Assembly (NCBI RefSeq): GCF_910592395.1
Contig: NC_088310.1
Span: 26,305,491 to 26,369,490, forward strand
Origin: Lineus longissimus
Lineage: Eukaryota; Nemertea; Pilidiophora; Heteronemertea; Lineidae
Direction of reading: 5' to 3'
DNA: 64,000 bases
Numbering within the stretch: position 1 is the first letter of the stretch; every line of letters starts with the position of its first letter. The position numbers were made by a program, and so were the translations under genes. Of the stretch, positions 37,301-50,484 are shown piece after piece. The notes beneath the pieces were generated by a model. That model made no database searches. It was not told the origin of the DNA and was given only the letters and a program-made list of their open reading frames with translations.

Positions 37301-40300
37301 AGCACATTTGACCAGATTCCGCAAGTAGAACTGAGGAAGGCCTCCATACATCTCCTCTTGTCCATGATCTGTCTGCCTCTACACTTCAAAGACCTACAGA
37401 TTAAACGTAAGTCAAAGTTTTGGTTGCATTCTCACAGAATATCTTCCGACATGACTGATTCTTCTTCTTTTTTGCTCTGCACTTTGAGGAGTTGTTCTCC
37501 AGAGAGTATTCATCCTATAAGGCGAGATGAGCAGTTGTGTGTGTCACTATATATATATGGTCCGTTGTCTATTGGCATTGTTGGCCTAGTGACTGCCGTG
37601 GTAACTATTGTTGTCTTTCTTTGCAGCTTTGATACCAAATAATGATATGTCAGAACCAACACGTACATTCCTGAGCCTGAAGATGAGGTTGATAGAACTC
37701 TTAATGAAGGCTCTCACCATTGAGGCCGACCCTGCAAATACACATTTGCTTCTTGGTAAGTTTTCTATCAAAACTATTCTTGGGTCTGATTCCACTGCAG
37801 TTTGAAACAAACTGTGTTGTTCCATGTTGGATGCCGTTTCCCACAGCGGTGGAAACACGGGTGACTAAAACTGTTGTTTCATGTTGGATGCCGTTTCCCA
37901 CAGTGGTGGAAACACGGGTGACTAAAACTGTTGTTTCATGTTGGATGCCGTTTCCCACAGTGGTGGAAACACGGGTGACTAAAACTGTTGTTTCATGTTG
38001 GATGCCGTTTGCCACAGTGGTGGAAACACGGGTGACTAAAACTGTTGTTTCATGTTGGATGCCGTTTCCCACAGTGTTGGAAACACGGGTGACTAAAACT
38101 GTTGTTTCATGTTGGATGCCGTTTCCCACAGTGGTGGAAACACGGGTGACTAAAACTGTTGTTTCATGTTGGATGCCGTTTCCCACAGTGGTGGAAACAC
38201 GGGTGACTAAAACTGTTGTTTCATGTTGGATGCCGTTTCCCACAGTGGTGGAAACACGGGTGACTAAAACTGCTTTCGGTTTGTTGTGTTTTGCAGGAGG
38301 CTTATTGTTGATTGTTCAGGATTTAGCTAACTGTGAGACAGCTGAGCAGACGACACTACAACAGACACATGACTTGTTAAGTGGACCAGAGCCAGGTCAG
38401 TATCAAGGTTAACCTTTGGATTGATATGATCGCAGAAGATATTGCAACATCTGATTCTCTCGGCCCATTTTTTTGTTGAAAACCCTTTTCTTTGAACACC
38501 CTCAATTTCCTTTCTTGTTGGATGGGCATCAAAGAGCCTTCCTTGGGAGTGTTGCCAGGTGTGAATTTGTAATTGGTATACAAATATTCGGTAAAGGTAG
38601 TTCGTTTCTTTTGTCCAGAAACGTCAAGCATTGGTAGTGGCTCATCGAACAAACCAACTAGTCTCAACCTGGAAGGGGAGTCTGGACTGAAGACGAAAGA
38701 TTTTGGTAAGTAATGCAGAGGACACCTTAAAGGCCTGATTCCACTGGGGCAATTGAAATCAAATTTTATGTCAAAAAAGAATTTGACCCCATTTGAACTT
38801 TTCATTCACCTTTCAGACACCTCATATGGTCTTTTTGGTGGTGCTGCATCATTGGTCTGTAACCGCCTCATGGCCACGTGGAAAACAGACCTCAATATCG
38901 CCTTGTCAGCCATGGAGGTGCTATCCGGTCTGGCCAAGGTCCACTTGAACACACCAAACCATCTCATGTGCAAGCGGACGGTCAAATGGATCTGTGACTT
39001 CATCGTGTACCAGTGCAGCCGGCCCCCGCCTGCTCACTCCCGAGACCTTCACTCGATGATCGTGGCAGCGTTCCAGTGTCTGACCCTGTGGTTGGTGGAG
39101 CACCATTACCTGTTGCAGGACAAGGAGTGTTTACATTACGTCTTGGAGGTAGTTGAGCTTGGCATCTCTGGCAGCAAGTCACAGGTAGGATCAGTCAGTT
39201 GACCTCACCTTTTACAGTTACATGTCAATAGCCTGGAGGTTCGAATATACCAAGAATTAGGGCGACTTGATTCAATTTGATTTCTAGATTTTGTTGATTG
39301 ATTATTGATTTTCAACATTCTTTCTTGTAGACCCGTTTTCCTCATTTGACTGCTTTATGTTCTGAGCTTTCTGTGTACAAATATAATGCTTTTGGTTGCA
39401 TTGCCATTTTGTGATAATCATCGGTGATGATGATGATGATGAAAATGCTTTGTTACAGGTCTAAGTTATGTTCTCAAACAGCCCCTCAACCTCTCTGGAA
39501 GGAACCTTTCTACATATACTATTTTGCTAGCTTTGCCCCTGTGGAAGTCTCATCCCCCTCCTGACAATGTGGCTTGCGTGGTCGATCACCGAGCCTGCCC
39601 ATTTCTTATGACTACTGTGTTGTTTCGGTTTCAGAATCTGGCACGAAATCATGAGTCCATGACTTTAAAAATAGACAAGGACTCGAAGTCTGTGTCCATG
39701 TTAAAGGTATTTTAGTGGCCTGTTAATTGTCCAGCTGAAGTCCTGCACTGTTTAAATGTTTAGTTGATAGTGTACTTTGTTTGTGTTTGTCTTTGACTTC
39801 CTTGGTTTTCATTACAGCAGGTTGCCAACTCTGGAAAAAACACTGCAGGAATGTTTTTCCTCATGACAGCAGTTACCGGTTTATTGCATTCAGGTCAGAC
39901 GTACCTACATGTAGTGCAGGCATTGTCTTCCTGAACGTTTGTATACCTGTCTGCATTCCCATGTCTGTCCAAAAAGACACTCACAAACAAACTTCTCTTG
40001 ATCGTCTGCACAATTCAGCTGGACAACCTGTTTGTTGATTTGCTTCCTGCCCTAACCATACTTTTCAGTCACTGGCCTTCCTCTATCCTGCGTTTGATTC
40101 CTTTAGACCCTGCCTGGCACCTCACTGACCAAAACATTTAGCATTTACACGGAGTGTCATGTTATTGTTACCAGTAATAAAATATTACACATTTCAGGTT
40201 GACACATCTAACTTTACAGCGATGCATGCACTTTGAAATGACTGACAGTGTTGATTCTTCATTTCATGGACTTCAAAATCACACCTACAGACTTTCGTTG

Positions 40301-43300
40301 AAAAGTTCTATTGCCATGCTTAGAATTTGGTCTGTTTGTGATCGTCCCAGACAACCAAAACTGCATCTGCAGGTATCGTAATGTGTGTACGTCCATTCCT
40401 GTACAACTATGGCTGCCTGAGGATGATCAAATTCTCAGTGTGGCAATATAACAGATATATTGATAACCTGATTGCAGCTTTAAGTGTAGTTGTCATTTAC
40501 TAACAATCGATAGTCAGAATATCCCTTCGAGAACTTTGTATTTAGGTTCAAGCAGACAAGTGCTTTTTGTTGCTGCGACCTAAGACAGAGCCACGTTGTC
40601 ATGGCTTTGTGGCAGGTTGCAGCAATTAAAACTCCTTGTTTGCGTGACGCTTTAGAGTGATATGTTTTGTTGATTTTTGTGTCCATTGTGTTTAAATTTG
40701 TCTTGTGATTTAAATTCTACATCAGTTCAGAAAACTTCAAACAATTTACTTTAAAAGTCACTTTGTGTTGAATTCAGAAAAAGGTGTTGCAAGATTTGGT
40801 TCCTTAGTGTGATTCTGTTAAGTTAATTTCTGTCGTTTTCTCTTATTTACTGTTTCGTCTCAATTGAACATTTTCGGTTTGTCTTCAAAAGATATTTGAC
40901 TTGAGTTCCAAAGTTTTGAATCCAGTAATCCAAAGTTTTTTTGCACAAACACATGCAGGGTATTAGCATTTTGAACAGTCGTCATTCTGTTTTGTTTCCT
41001 TACAGAATCGTGCCAGCGATGTGCCAAAGATGAAAGGGGAGAAAGAGTTGATGCCAGCTTCCATGAGGGTCAGAGATGCAGCAGAATTAGTCCTGACTAC
41101 TATCATGGAACAAGTGGTAAGTGCCGGGATGGGACTCTTTGTTGAAGTTAACTGTAAAATGATGGTTAACATAGTCCACTTGGGGTTGAACTGTCTTGCT
41201 GTTTGCTTTGAAATGAACTTTGAAATCGAAAGGAAATGTGTTTTAACTTCATTTGTATTTCAAATTTACTTCTTATACAATCTCCTTTACAGGGTTCTTT
41301 CCCTCCTCCATGTGGACCAGAGTCACCCTACTCCCTGCTAGACGAGGACTCATTGCTGCGGTATTGCAGGGGCGGCAGTATACCAGAGCATGGTTTCAAC
41401 TTTCGCTACTTTGTGTTGGAGAATTCCATCATCATTGGCCTGCTCGAACAACCACTTGGCAATGAACAAGGTAAAGGGCATGTTCTCATGCACTGAGAGA
41501 GAATTGATATCAGAATACCTGGATGAGCTGAAATTTGCTTTCGGGGTAAAAGGAAGAACTGTTGCAACTTTTATCTGGTAGAGCTGTTATTGTGTGTATT
41601 GTTATTTTCAGACCCACTGCCCACAGTCACAGCCATCGTCAGGGGACCGTTTGGTCGACATGCTTGGACGATGCAGCTGCGCCATCTACCAAGACACCAC
41701 AAGGTTAGTGAGTTCCCCATTTCCCGTGTGGTTCCGTGTTCTCCCCTAGCCAATATCTCAATCTGAGTAAACATCAGGCCTGGCCTTTGAGGTCATTAAC
41801 AATCACATTATCCTTCGCTTGCAGGTTGCATCAAAGGCGTACCTATCGGACCCCGGTAGACCCCAGCCTAGGAATGACATTGGTAAACAGTACAACATAC
41901 GACATCGCTACTTCCCCGATATGGTTGAGAAGATTCCGCTAACGAATGCGTAAGTTTTCATCAGTTACACTTGAACCGTAAATCAATTTGAAATAAATGA
42001 GGATCAGGGCCCACCAGGTAAGCTCAAGCCTCTTTTGAAAAACTGGGCCATTTGGTTGTAGATATGAGATTTGACCCAAACGACCAACTGCCATTGAAGG
42101 AAGAAATGCTAATGATCCTGCAATGTTGACCACTTGTTTCTTCTCAATGTTTCAGTGACAAGAGCATTCCTCCACTGGAGTCGGTCGTCCCCGATAACCA
42201 GCAGGCAGACCATGAAAAATTGAAGCACTTCATCGAGAAACAGGCAGAGCTTGAAGCTGGCATTGCTGCCAGGGTAAAGAAGGAAAAAGCTCAGCGTGAA
42301 TTCCCGGACTCAGCTACAGAATGCAAGCCACCAACCATCACCCATGAGTTCCAGACAGCTCGGTTATTCCTTGCTCATTATGGCTTCCTCTCACTTGAGG
42401 CGTTGAAAGAGCCGACCAACAGCAGTATCCCGCCTCCCCTCTCCATGCTCAACCACACCCAGCCAGGCTACCTAAGCGCCCTGGAGGCTCTTGACAGTAT
42501 TCCCAGCAGAACCAATGACACAGCTTATGTCTTCTATGTCAAAGCAGGGCAAAAAACCGCTCCAGAGATACTCAGTAATGTGGTAAGTTTCTTTCTTTTT
42601 TTCTCTCAAACTTCGTTGAAATGTTTTCCCCGCAATACTTGAAAACCTTTTGTAGAGATGTTGATTCTGAATGCCTCTCTTACAGCTTTCAGAGAAGAAT
42701 GTGCAGTCTCACTTCATGGAGTTCCTGTTGGCACTCGGATGGCCGGTTGATGTGAAGAAGCACGCTGGGTGGACAGGGAACCCGGTCACCAGCTGGAAGA
42801 TAATTGAGGAAGGAGACGAAGGTATTTCAAAATAACTCATCCCTGCGTTGAAAATCCTTGAAGAATTGAATAGACTGAGCCTCCATGCCTTATCACATAC
42901 CCTTTACTTGTATGCGTGAATTCTTGCATGACCACTCTTACTGATATCATAACCTCTGTTCCAGGTGATCCAGGTGCTCCCTCCAACACAGGTGGAAGCC
43001 TGTATGACGGGCGTAAACAGGTGCTCTACTGGGCTGATGCAAGCTCCGAGGTGGTGTTCATTGTACCCTCCCCCGATACGTATCACGAACGGAGACGAGC
43101 AAGTCTGGATTCTGTGGGAGGTAAGAGAAATATCATAAGGGGATTTAGGGTTGGGATGTTTACACATAACCTCAAGGATATACGCAATTGTTCAATGTAC
43201 ATGATGTGTACAAGGTCTATAGATTGTGTAGTTAGAGATTGTAGCGTGCTATTTGTCAAATGTCATCAATGTCCATGTTGGGTCTGTGGGTCTACTTGAA

Positions 43301-46300
43301 CACTGACTTATCATCAGTGTCACGTTGATGACGCTCTTCTCTGACCTGTACCAGTCATTGGTTATGTTTGGACTTATTTCCTGATTGTGTTTTGAGTAAG
43401 AATTTATCATTTGTGTTTTCTTTAGTCACATTCCGTTTCCAATCCTCAGACCGGAGTAAGTAGACCTGTTGTATAAATCATCCAGTATGCTCTCAGACCT
43501 CTATAGATTCAGTCTGTCCTCTGGTGTGGAGGCAATCAGCTAAACACACGCTGTAGTAAGGCAGAGTCTGACTGAGCTTATAGCTTGCTTGTTCAGAAGA
43601 AAAATGAAGCCTGAAGCAGGTTTCCTATTTAAGGAAAACATCCTTCCGTATCTATGTGTAGGTTGGAACAAATCAGTTTCATCATATCCTGATGGTTCGT
43701 TTCATTTGCTGCCTTAATTCGATGCTTTACTGACCCTCAATAGCATCAGCTAACTCCCAGGCTATCGTCAGTTGCTTGATAAGAAATACTTGCGTCATAG
43801 GCATGGCGAGGTTAGAGCTGGCACTAGCATGGACACTTAATGAACCTGACCCAAGATGTGTCCAACTTTCTATTTGTGATGACATATCCATCAAACGAGT
43901 CTACCAACTGAAATGTACTCCCTTTGCTGTACATGAAGCTTCACAGAAACTCGTGGAACAATATTTTTTGATGACTCTATCCATCTGTGATTGCATGAAA
44001 GCCATGAGAGATATGCCCTGATGACCTTTCCTTTCGGGTCTCACATCTGTGGCTGCCCCGACCATTTGCATGACTTATTGATACCTGTTGCACACATGGA
44101 TGTACACGGAAATGACTGCATGTAAGACTGGATGGAGCCAGACCAAATGCATTTTGTGACAGACATTTGTACTTTCATATTGTTGAAGTCACTTATGAAA
44201 TCACTTATGTACTTTGCATGCATTTCAGGTTCGCTTGATATTGTATAGGGATCATCTCAAAATTGCTTGAAGCCATGAGATAAAATTTATCTAGGTGAGG
44301 GGGGCGGCCATTCCTAGGCTGAAATTTTGTCTGTTTTTAACTTCAGGCTTTATACAAAGTAGAGTGTTTTTGCAGTGGAATCAAGCAATTTTTAAATGGT
44401 CCCTTACATTGTACTTACACTGTCAATAACGTTATAAGGTTTTGATAACATACCAAAAATTGCCCACTAAGGTGTTATTTCAAATTTCAAAGCAGGTAGC
44501 AAGACTTGTAGCATGTTAGTGGTGTCTGACTACAGTATTCTCTTAAGGAGGTGTCTGTAATACACAAAACTGTGGCCAGTTTAAACACCACAGTTTATAC
44601 CACCTGTGTATGTGGGTTGATTGTCCATCATTGAGTTTTGTGACAGCGTTTTGCCCTTGGTTTTCGTTGTCTCACCTTCCCCTGTTTCACCAGATGTCAG
44701 GTCTGACCTTTTCTTTCTTTTTCTCTTTTCTTTCTATCCACCTCTAGCTACCAAAACATTAGACTGTCCCATACATATTTCAATCTCAACCCCAAATTTT
44801 GGCGAAACCAGCCCGACACAATCTCAGCGGAAAATCTATCAAAAAATTGCTCCACAAACTTGGGCAACTGGTGCTGAAATGAGTCGAAGGCTGCGGGATT
44901 CTCCCCCGAACTCCAGTCCTGTTTGTAGTCCAACCTTGCGTCAACATGCCCGTTTACGCCATGAGAATGGCGAGGTTGATAGAACAAGCCATAAATCGTG
45001 GTCCCCTCTGTTGCAACGTCTATCTCTTGTGCCATCGCATCACCACGTAAAGCAACCCCAAGGAGAAGATGGAGGTCAGTAACCCTTTATATGGAATCGG
45101 TGGCCATCTTGGTGGGGATCGTATTGGTGTTGGGTGTCATGCACAACATTGGTGTAGACTTCGCAAAAACATGGCTACTCTTCCAACAGTCTAAAAACTC
45201 CATATCTTCTGCGCTTTGTAAAGAAGTAGTCCCAACAAAATCACTCTGCTGATTTGCATACACACTTTTAGGTCCATTTGTAAATGTTTATCTGCATTGT
45301 TTTGGGCTGATGTGGACAAACATTTAGGAAGTGACGACATCCTCCTGCACTGTACATTACCTCCTGACACATTGCCAGTCATCTTCCCAATGACAAACTT
45401 GCACAGACATCAAGTCAACCTGCTCTTTTTCTGCCGTCAACCTAAACCTTACTACCAACCAGTCAAACTGTGAGAACAAGAGGGCTTTATGAATGAAGCT
45501 AATAGCTCGCCACGAACATGTGATTTCTGTAATATGACAACTTGACACAAGGGGCTATTCAAAACAAAGCGGTGACCATTGCGATTTACTGTCACATTCC
45601 TGTCACTGTTGTCTGCTATGTTGTCATGGTTACAATGCAGGTCACAGCAACAGAAATTGCATGTTTGCAGAGCACCAAAGATACTGTTCTTGAATGACCT
45701 GATTTTGTTAGGCTGGGGCTCTCTGTTAGCTTACAATGCATGGTCTGTCAAATGATTATTTCAAGGTTTTCTGGAGCTTTATAATTTCTTTCTGGTTCTG
45801 TAAAGTTTTTTTGCTCTGGACTATTTGTAATAATCTTTAAACTTTCTGGGTAAAGGTCATTAGATGTACTATAATAGGTTGTGTTGCTTGATTTTGCCCA
45901 TGTTTAAGGGTGATTTGACCCATACTGGTGCCATGAATCCCACCAGTTTGCAGCATAGACCTGACCTTAGAGATCTTCACTTCTTCAGGGATGGCATGGG
46001 CCTCTGCCCTCCGGTTCAGTAGTATGTACTTAAAAGGTCTGTGATGAAGTAGTCTTATCCAGAGTCTGTCTTAATCACACCATAAACTTAGCTTAGAGTG
46101 ACCTACTAACTTTTAGCTGCTGTGATGTAAAGATCATGTTACTTGTGATTGCTCTAAAAGTCTAACGTGAGTGTGTTTCACGCAGACTCTGGGTAAAATG
46201 GCTGTTAGATAGCGTACTAATATTCTCGCTTTTTCCACATATTAAACACAAGCTTCCTTTATTTCTCATTACTTGCCTGCAGCGGGACAAGCAAGAAAGG

Positions 46301-49244
46301 AAAAGATGAAACGGTTTCAGTTTGGTAAAGGTGTGCCCACTTGCTAAACCACTTGTGTATGAAATGCTTTGTATTGTTATTGTAACACTTAACCCTGCAA
46401 GGACTTTTAAAGAGACAAGTTGGTTGTGTGATGTGTTGGATTTTTGTACGAAAATGGCTTCCAGCTGGCCGGGCATTTTCTTCTCCAAACAGGATCGTTG
46501 AAGAATCACTTAACTCCAATAAACTGTGTACTAGAATAGAATGTAACCATAGTCTTACCTGAAATTGGCATACCCTGTCCAAAAAACCCTCGCAACAGTA
46601 GCAAAAAGTGTTCAAGGGGTCAACTTAAAGCAAGGTTCCCACCATTCAGTTCTTGTGGGGTTATTTAACATGGAATTTATTTGTTTTTCTTACTGTAGTT
46701 TTGGTGATGTACTTTATCTCTACATGTGTGTCGAAAGAGAAATGAGGATATTATTTTCTTAGTGGGATCTATCACACGTTTTGTGTTGGTCTTGTTTCTC
46801 AGGAACGCCACTCACATTACGTCCACCCAGAGTTGACTTTACAGGTGGCAGTGCTGAACATCTATGGACCCAGTCTCGCCACCTGTAAGGAAGTGACTCC
46901 TGGCAGATGTTCCAGTATTGAGTTGAATTGATCTGTTTGCATGTTCTTGCGGATCAAACACCAAATTTGGAATGTGATGCGTGTTGTTATGGTTTCAACT
47001 TATTTCCATTTTTGATCAGTAAACATATGTTGTTTTCAGACGTAAATATTCAAAACCAATGATATTTTGTCATTGATGGTGTTCTGTGGAATTGTGATCA
47101 CAATATATTTGCGGATCGTAGTTCTCCAATTCGACTGTGTAGGATAATGAGGCTTTGTAACAAGGCAACCCCTTTCATCGAGGCTGGCAAACATGATTCG
47201 CCCAAACTAATGTTGTCTGATTCACGCATCCTGTGGTAGGACTATCATGTTCGCCAGGTATCTAGAGAGTAGATGGCACCTCTGCAGTGATAACGTCTGA
47301 GTTCAATTTCTGAATGTTTTATGCTTACTTAAAAAGTTTTTTGGGCAATTTAAAAAAAAAAATTTTGCCGCAAACTGAAAATCCATTTTGCATGGAAAGG
47401 GAACACTTTTTCTGTGTCAGTGTTTTCTTTACCAATTCGCTATAGAATTGTTATAGAATTTCAACAGAAGTCCTGAGCCTCAACTAACTAAACATTATGT
47501 ACAGATTCCTTTTGCCAAGCTTGTAAATAGAGGCTTTATAAAACCAACCATCCCACTCACTGTGCAGTTAACCAGAGTGTAGTTCTGGACTATTCTTGAG
47601 ATCTACTTTAAACCCACTCTTGAGCAGATCTGGGTGACATCATCATCTAATGAAGATCAGCATTCTATAAATATCCAAGGATATGTTATATGACCAATGA
47701 TTTAGTCCATAGTCAATAATTTCCATTTTCTCTACAAGCACTTTTGCCATTGTCACTCATAAAGTCATGATTTCTTTTCAAAGCACAATGTAAACAGTGT
47801 TATGGATGCTTTAAATACCACTTTTGTTTGAAAGCATGATTGTAATTTGATGATGTTTGTTTGTGAAATTGTTCCAAGAAAGTGTAATGTCATAATGTTT
47901 GTCATAACTATTGTCGGTTCTCATGCTTCAAAGTGGTTTTGAACTGATGATCACAGCATTCTGGACTATTTTCAGATGTTGTGAAATGTTTCAAATCACT
48001 CTGGATGAATACTCACAGCATGGATGAATGTTAATGAAGTTCTCATACTTGTTTCCAGATAAGTCTCCAGTTCTTAGTGGGGCCAAGGGACGAGAGGCCA
48101 TGAAGCCAAAGAGCCTCTCTCTGGATCTGGACGCACCCCCAAAGACAGAGAAGGAGAGCCCTAGTACGCCGACAGAGACGTCACGAGGGCTGAGGAAGAT
48201 TGGGCGGACGATAAGCAATATGGGTGGGCCAGATACGAAAGTGTTCATTGTGTGGGTGGAGAGTTTTGAGGATGGGGAGAACATTCCTATAAGTAAGTCC
48301 TTCCTGGTCCTGTGGTGTTGAAGTAAGTCTCACCTCATTCCGTGCCAACCCCTGGCTGTTATCGCCATACTTATAGACCCCTTGATTAGGTACAATTTGA
48401 TTGACCTTCTTGTATCTGCGTCTGATCAGTACAGTCATTTCTAACTTGTATTGTGGCTTATTTCCAGATGATCTTGTGTGTGCCACCAACCCTCAAGCAG
48501 AGAAGGACAATGTGACAAGCAGTGGCTCATCTCTTGCCAGTCAGACAAGCAACAAAGATGCCAACATCTGTGTCATCCTGATTCACTCTCTCAAGAGTGG
48601 CTTGTTCAGAATAGGATTACAGGTAGGTTCCAATCAGAATAGGATTACAGGTAGGTTCCAATTCTAGACACTGTGGCATAGAGACAGTAAATTGTTGGAC
48701 ATTTTTGCCCTTTACAAGCTGCCCTACTAGGGAAGATCCTATATTGGTACGTTTATAACATGGGTAGAAAAGCCTTTTTGAGTTGTTGTATACAACTGGA
48801 TGGTGTAAGTTTATTCCATTGATTCATGTTATAAATTGCAAGTCTATATATTTCAGGGTCACAGTGGTCGTATCAGTATGGCCGGTCCATTGGTTGATGG
48901 TATGGTTGTGAGCAGGAGGACGTTGGGAGCATTGGTCCGGCAGACGGCCATCAACTTGTGCAGGAGAAAACGACTGGAGAGTGAAGTGTAAGTTGGGCTG
49001 TTCAGGTCCCGGGGGAGAGGGGAAGGCACGGACCTGCCACACAAAAAGGAATAGGTACCCTTTATACACCTGGTCAGTTCAAGTGCTACATGTATACATA
49101 ATGAAAATGTTTATCTTTCTCTACAGATACCAGCCGCCTCATGTCAGGAGGAAACTACGCATCCAGGAGATCACAAACAAATTCCGCAGTCGGATGAACG
49201 AGCCAGAATTCTACACTGCGTTGTTCCAGGATACAACGAAATGA
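31389..49244 (+). CDS. RALGAPB: RALGAPB, Ral GTPase-activating complex beta subunit, 28 firm coding exons, about 1626 aa
   Basis: Exons: 31389-31592, 31820-32018, 32136-32300, 32534-32767, 32968-33228, 33493-33621, 33721-33927, 36516-36775, 36976-37118, 37303-37406, 37627-37755, 38297-38395, 38619-38705, 38817-39184, 39635-39706, 41006-41116, 41293-41470, 41612-41703, 41825-41949, 42156-42582, 42686-42821, 42965-43120, 43426-43455, 44748-45074, 48059-48292, 48468-48622, 48857-48987, 49127-49244; phases agree. Human-like blocks run from MYSEWKSL and KEVKWTMEV through [70 protein letters not shown] and [16 protein letters not shown] to [19 protein letters not shown] and PPHVRRK. The human protein is 1494 aa. 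The family forms a tuberin-like cytosolic complex with a catalytic alpha subunit and inactivates RalA/B. RRRSMP (exon 8) resembles a basophilic-kinase/14-3-3 site. A 42-base cassette (46803-46844) is also frame-compatible. Confidence 0.96.
33928..36515. other. Large RALGAPB intron
   Basis: No exon, repeat array or RNA gene could be supported here. The exon 8 acceptor (ends 36515) has a tag and a weak local pyrimidine tract, but its phase fits and the coding resumes in conserved sequence. Confidence 0.5.
37819..38274 (+). repeat. 57-base minisatellite in a RALGAPB intron, 8 units
   Basis: Eight near-identical units (core tgttggatgccgtttcccac) fill most of the intron 37756-38296. The period is exactly 57 bases (19 codons), so the array stays open on both strands. 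Each unit contains tttcccacag, which resembles a splice acceptor. Confidence 0.95.
43121..44747. other. RALGAPB: RALGAPB introns flanking the 30-base microexon
   Basis: Apart from the 30-base exon at 43426-43455 and the small inverted-repeat element at 44248-44403, nothing was recognised. Confidence 0.45.
44248..44403. mobile_element. Possible 156-base MITE in a RALGAPB intron
   Basis: The ends are imperfect inverted copies of about 23 bases: gggatcatctcaaaattgct on the left, and gggaccatttaaaaattgct when the right end is reverse-complemented. No clear target duplication is visible. Confidence 0.45.
45075..48058. other. RALGAPB: RALGAPB intronic sequence with one possible 42-base exon
   Basis: Between firm exons ending at 45074 and starting at 48059, the segment 46803-46844 has a good acceptor (tttctcag), phase 1 at both ends, and encodes [13 protein letters not shown] in frame. 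Its donor (ACAG|GTGGCA) is weak. Reading on to a stronger donor at 46884 would create an in-frame stop with the next exon. The rest is featureless. Confidence 0.4.
48607..48662. repeat. RALGAPB: Perfect 28-base tandem duplication across a 5' splice site
   Basis: cagaataggattacaggtag plus ttccaat-type flank occurs twice without a break (48607-48634 and 48635-48662). Each copy includes the donor acag|gtaggt. The first is the donor used in the gene model (exon end 48622). Confidence 0.9.
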
Positions 49245-50392
49245 CTCGTGGGTGACCAGTGCACTGCAGAGACTAATCTAAACGGCGGACAAAACATGAA
49301 TGGCTATGTTAGCAGAGACTACCGGAAAACATCAGAAACTAGACAACACAGGGAACAGGATGAGTGCAGTCAAGTTAATTTTGTTGGGCGACCAATTACT
49401 GAATCGGTGTCCATAAAGATATATGAAACAGCACTTTAATAAAAGCCGTCACAGTATCGTGGGGAGATGTGATATTGATAGCAGACTCTATTTGTAGCTG
49501 TAACTGTATAAGTTTACAAGATGTATTATTACATTTTACAATATCCATGCCGGCCATGATTTTGGTCCATTTCGTATGCAACAAAAAACACAGAGTGTCA
49601 CTTTTTCTAAGAACTAGCACTGAGGGGATACATCTTTAGAAGGCATAACGCACAAGAATCTTTTATCATATTTATTGGCAAATCTATTGATTCGTTCAAA
49701 CTGTCATAATCATAGATATAGGACTAATTTCTGGTAGTCTGCTTCTTGTGGTGGTAGCTGTTCTGTGAAATGGACCTGGCTTTGTTCACATGTGCTTATT
49801 TGTGGCAGAACAATCAATGTGTACAAGACTTGCATCATTTGTCTCGTCCATTTGAGTTGTTTCTGTTCGTTCTTTCTGCTACTTCTGTAAACAAACTAGT
49901 TGGTGGTCAGTGTTTTGCTTACCGTTTAGGTTGGTGTCGTATGGTCTTGGGTGTTCACTGTGTGAATGTAATAGGGTGTGCCAAGCCATCAGTGTAACTG
50001 GAAATGTGTGTTCTAGGTCATCAGTGTAACTGGAGGAGTGTTAGTGTTTTCATGTATTCCGGGTAATGTGCGATGTCGATTCTAGTAGTGTTTGTGACTT
50101 GTAACAGAGAAGGGATTGGAGAATTTTAAAAGAAGTGAACATTATGATGTAGAGCTGGAAAGGAATTAGTTACCTTGATTTGTTTTAAGTGTTGTGATTT
50201 GTAGGTGGTGTTATTTTGGAATCAAACGTATGGTGCTAAATTCTTAACTTGTATTATGGGGGAGGGGTCCATTTAATGTGTGCTCTATTACATGTTCTAC
50301 ACTGCAAGTAGTTGGAGTGTAGGTATTGTACTCAAGTTATTTCAGTCAGGAGTTTAAGGGGGGTTTTCCTCCAAAATCTTTCTCAAAATCCA
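49245..50392 (+). other. RALGAPB: RALGAPB 3' UTR and flank
   Basis: AATAAA at 49438-49443 lies about 195 bases after the stop codon and is the first candidate cleavage signal. Another lies at 50444 inside a hairpin loop. No further gene is evident. Confidence 0.5.
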
Positions 50393-50484
50393 ATTTGAGG
50401 ACAAAGTCACAATCAGACTGCCAGGATGCGATCACTTTAGGACAATAAAATATTGGCAGTCTGATTGTGACTTTGTCCTCAAAT
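50393..50484. repeat. Perfect 31-base-pair inverted repeat with 30-base loop
   Basis: The left arm 50393-50423 (core gaggacaaagtcacaatcag) and right arm 50454-50484 are exact reverse complements. The loop contains AATAAA at 50444-50449. It lies about 1.15 kb past the RALGAPB stop. Confidence 0.9.

Noticed and set aside
37720-38412. A 230-codon open frame across the RALGAPB minisatellite as an independent gene
   Set aside because: It is intronic repeat plus the next RALGAPB exon; it is better reported as possible exon extension than as a gene.
46803-46884. Longer version of the optional RALGAPB exon ending at a stronger donor (46884)
   Set aside because: Joining it to the exon at 48059 creates an in-frame stop straight away; only the 42-base version keeps the frame.
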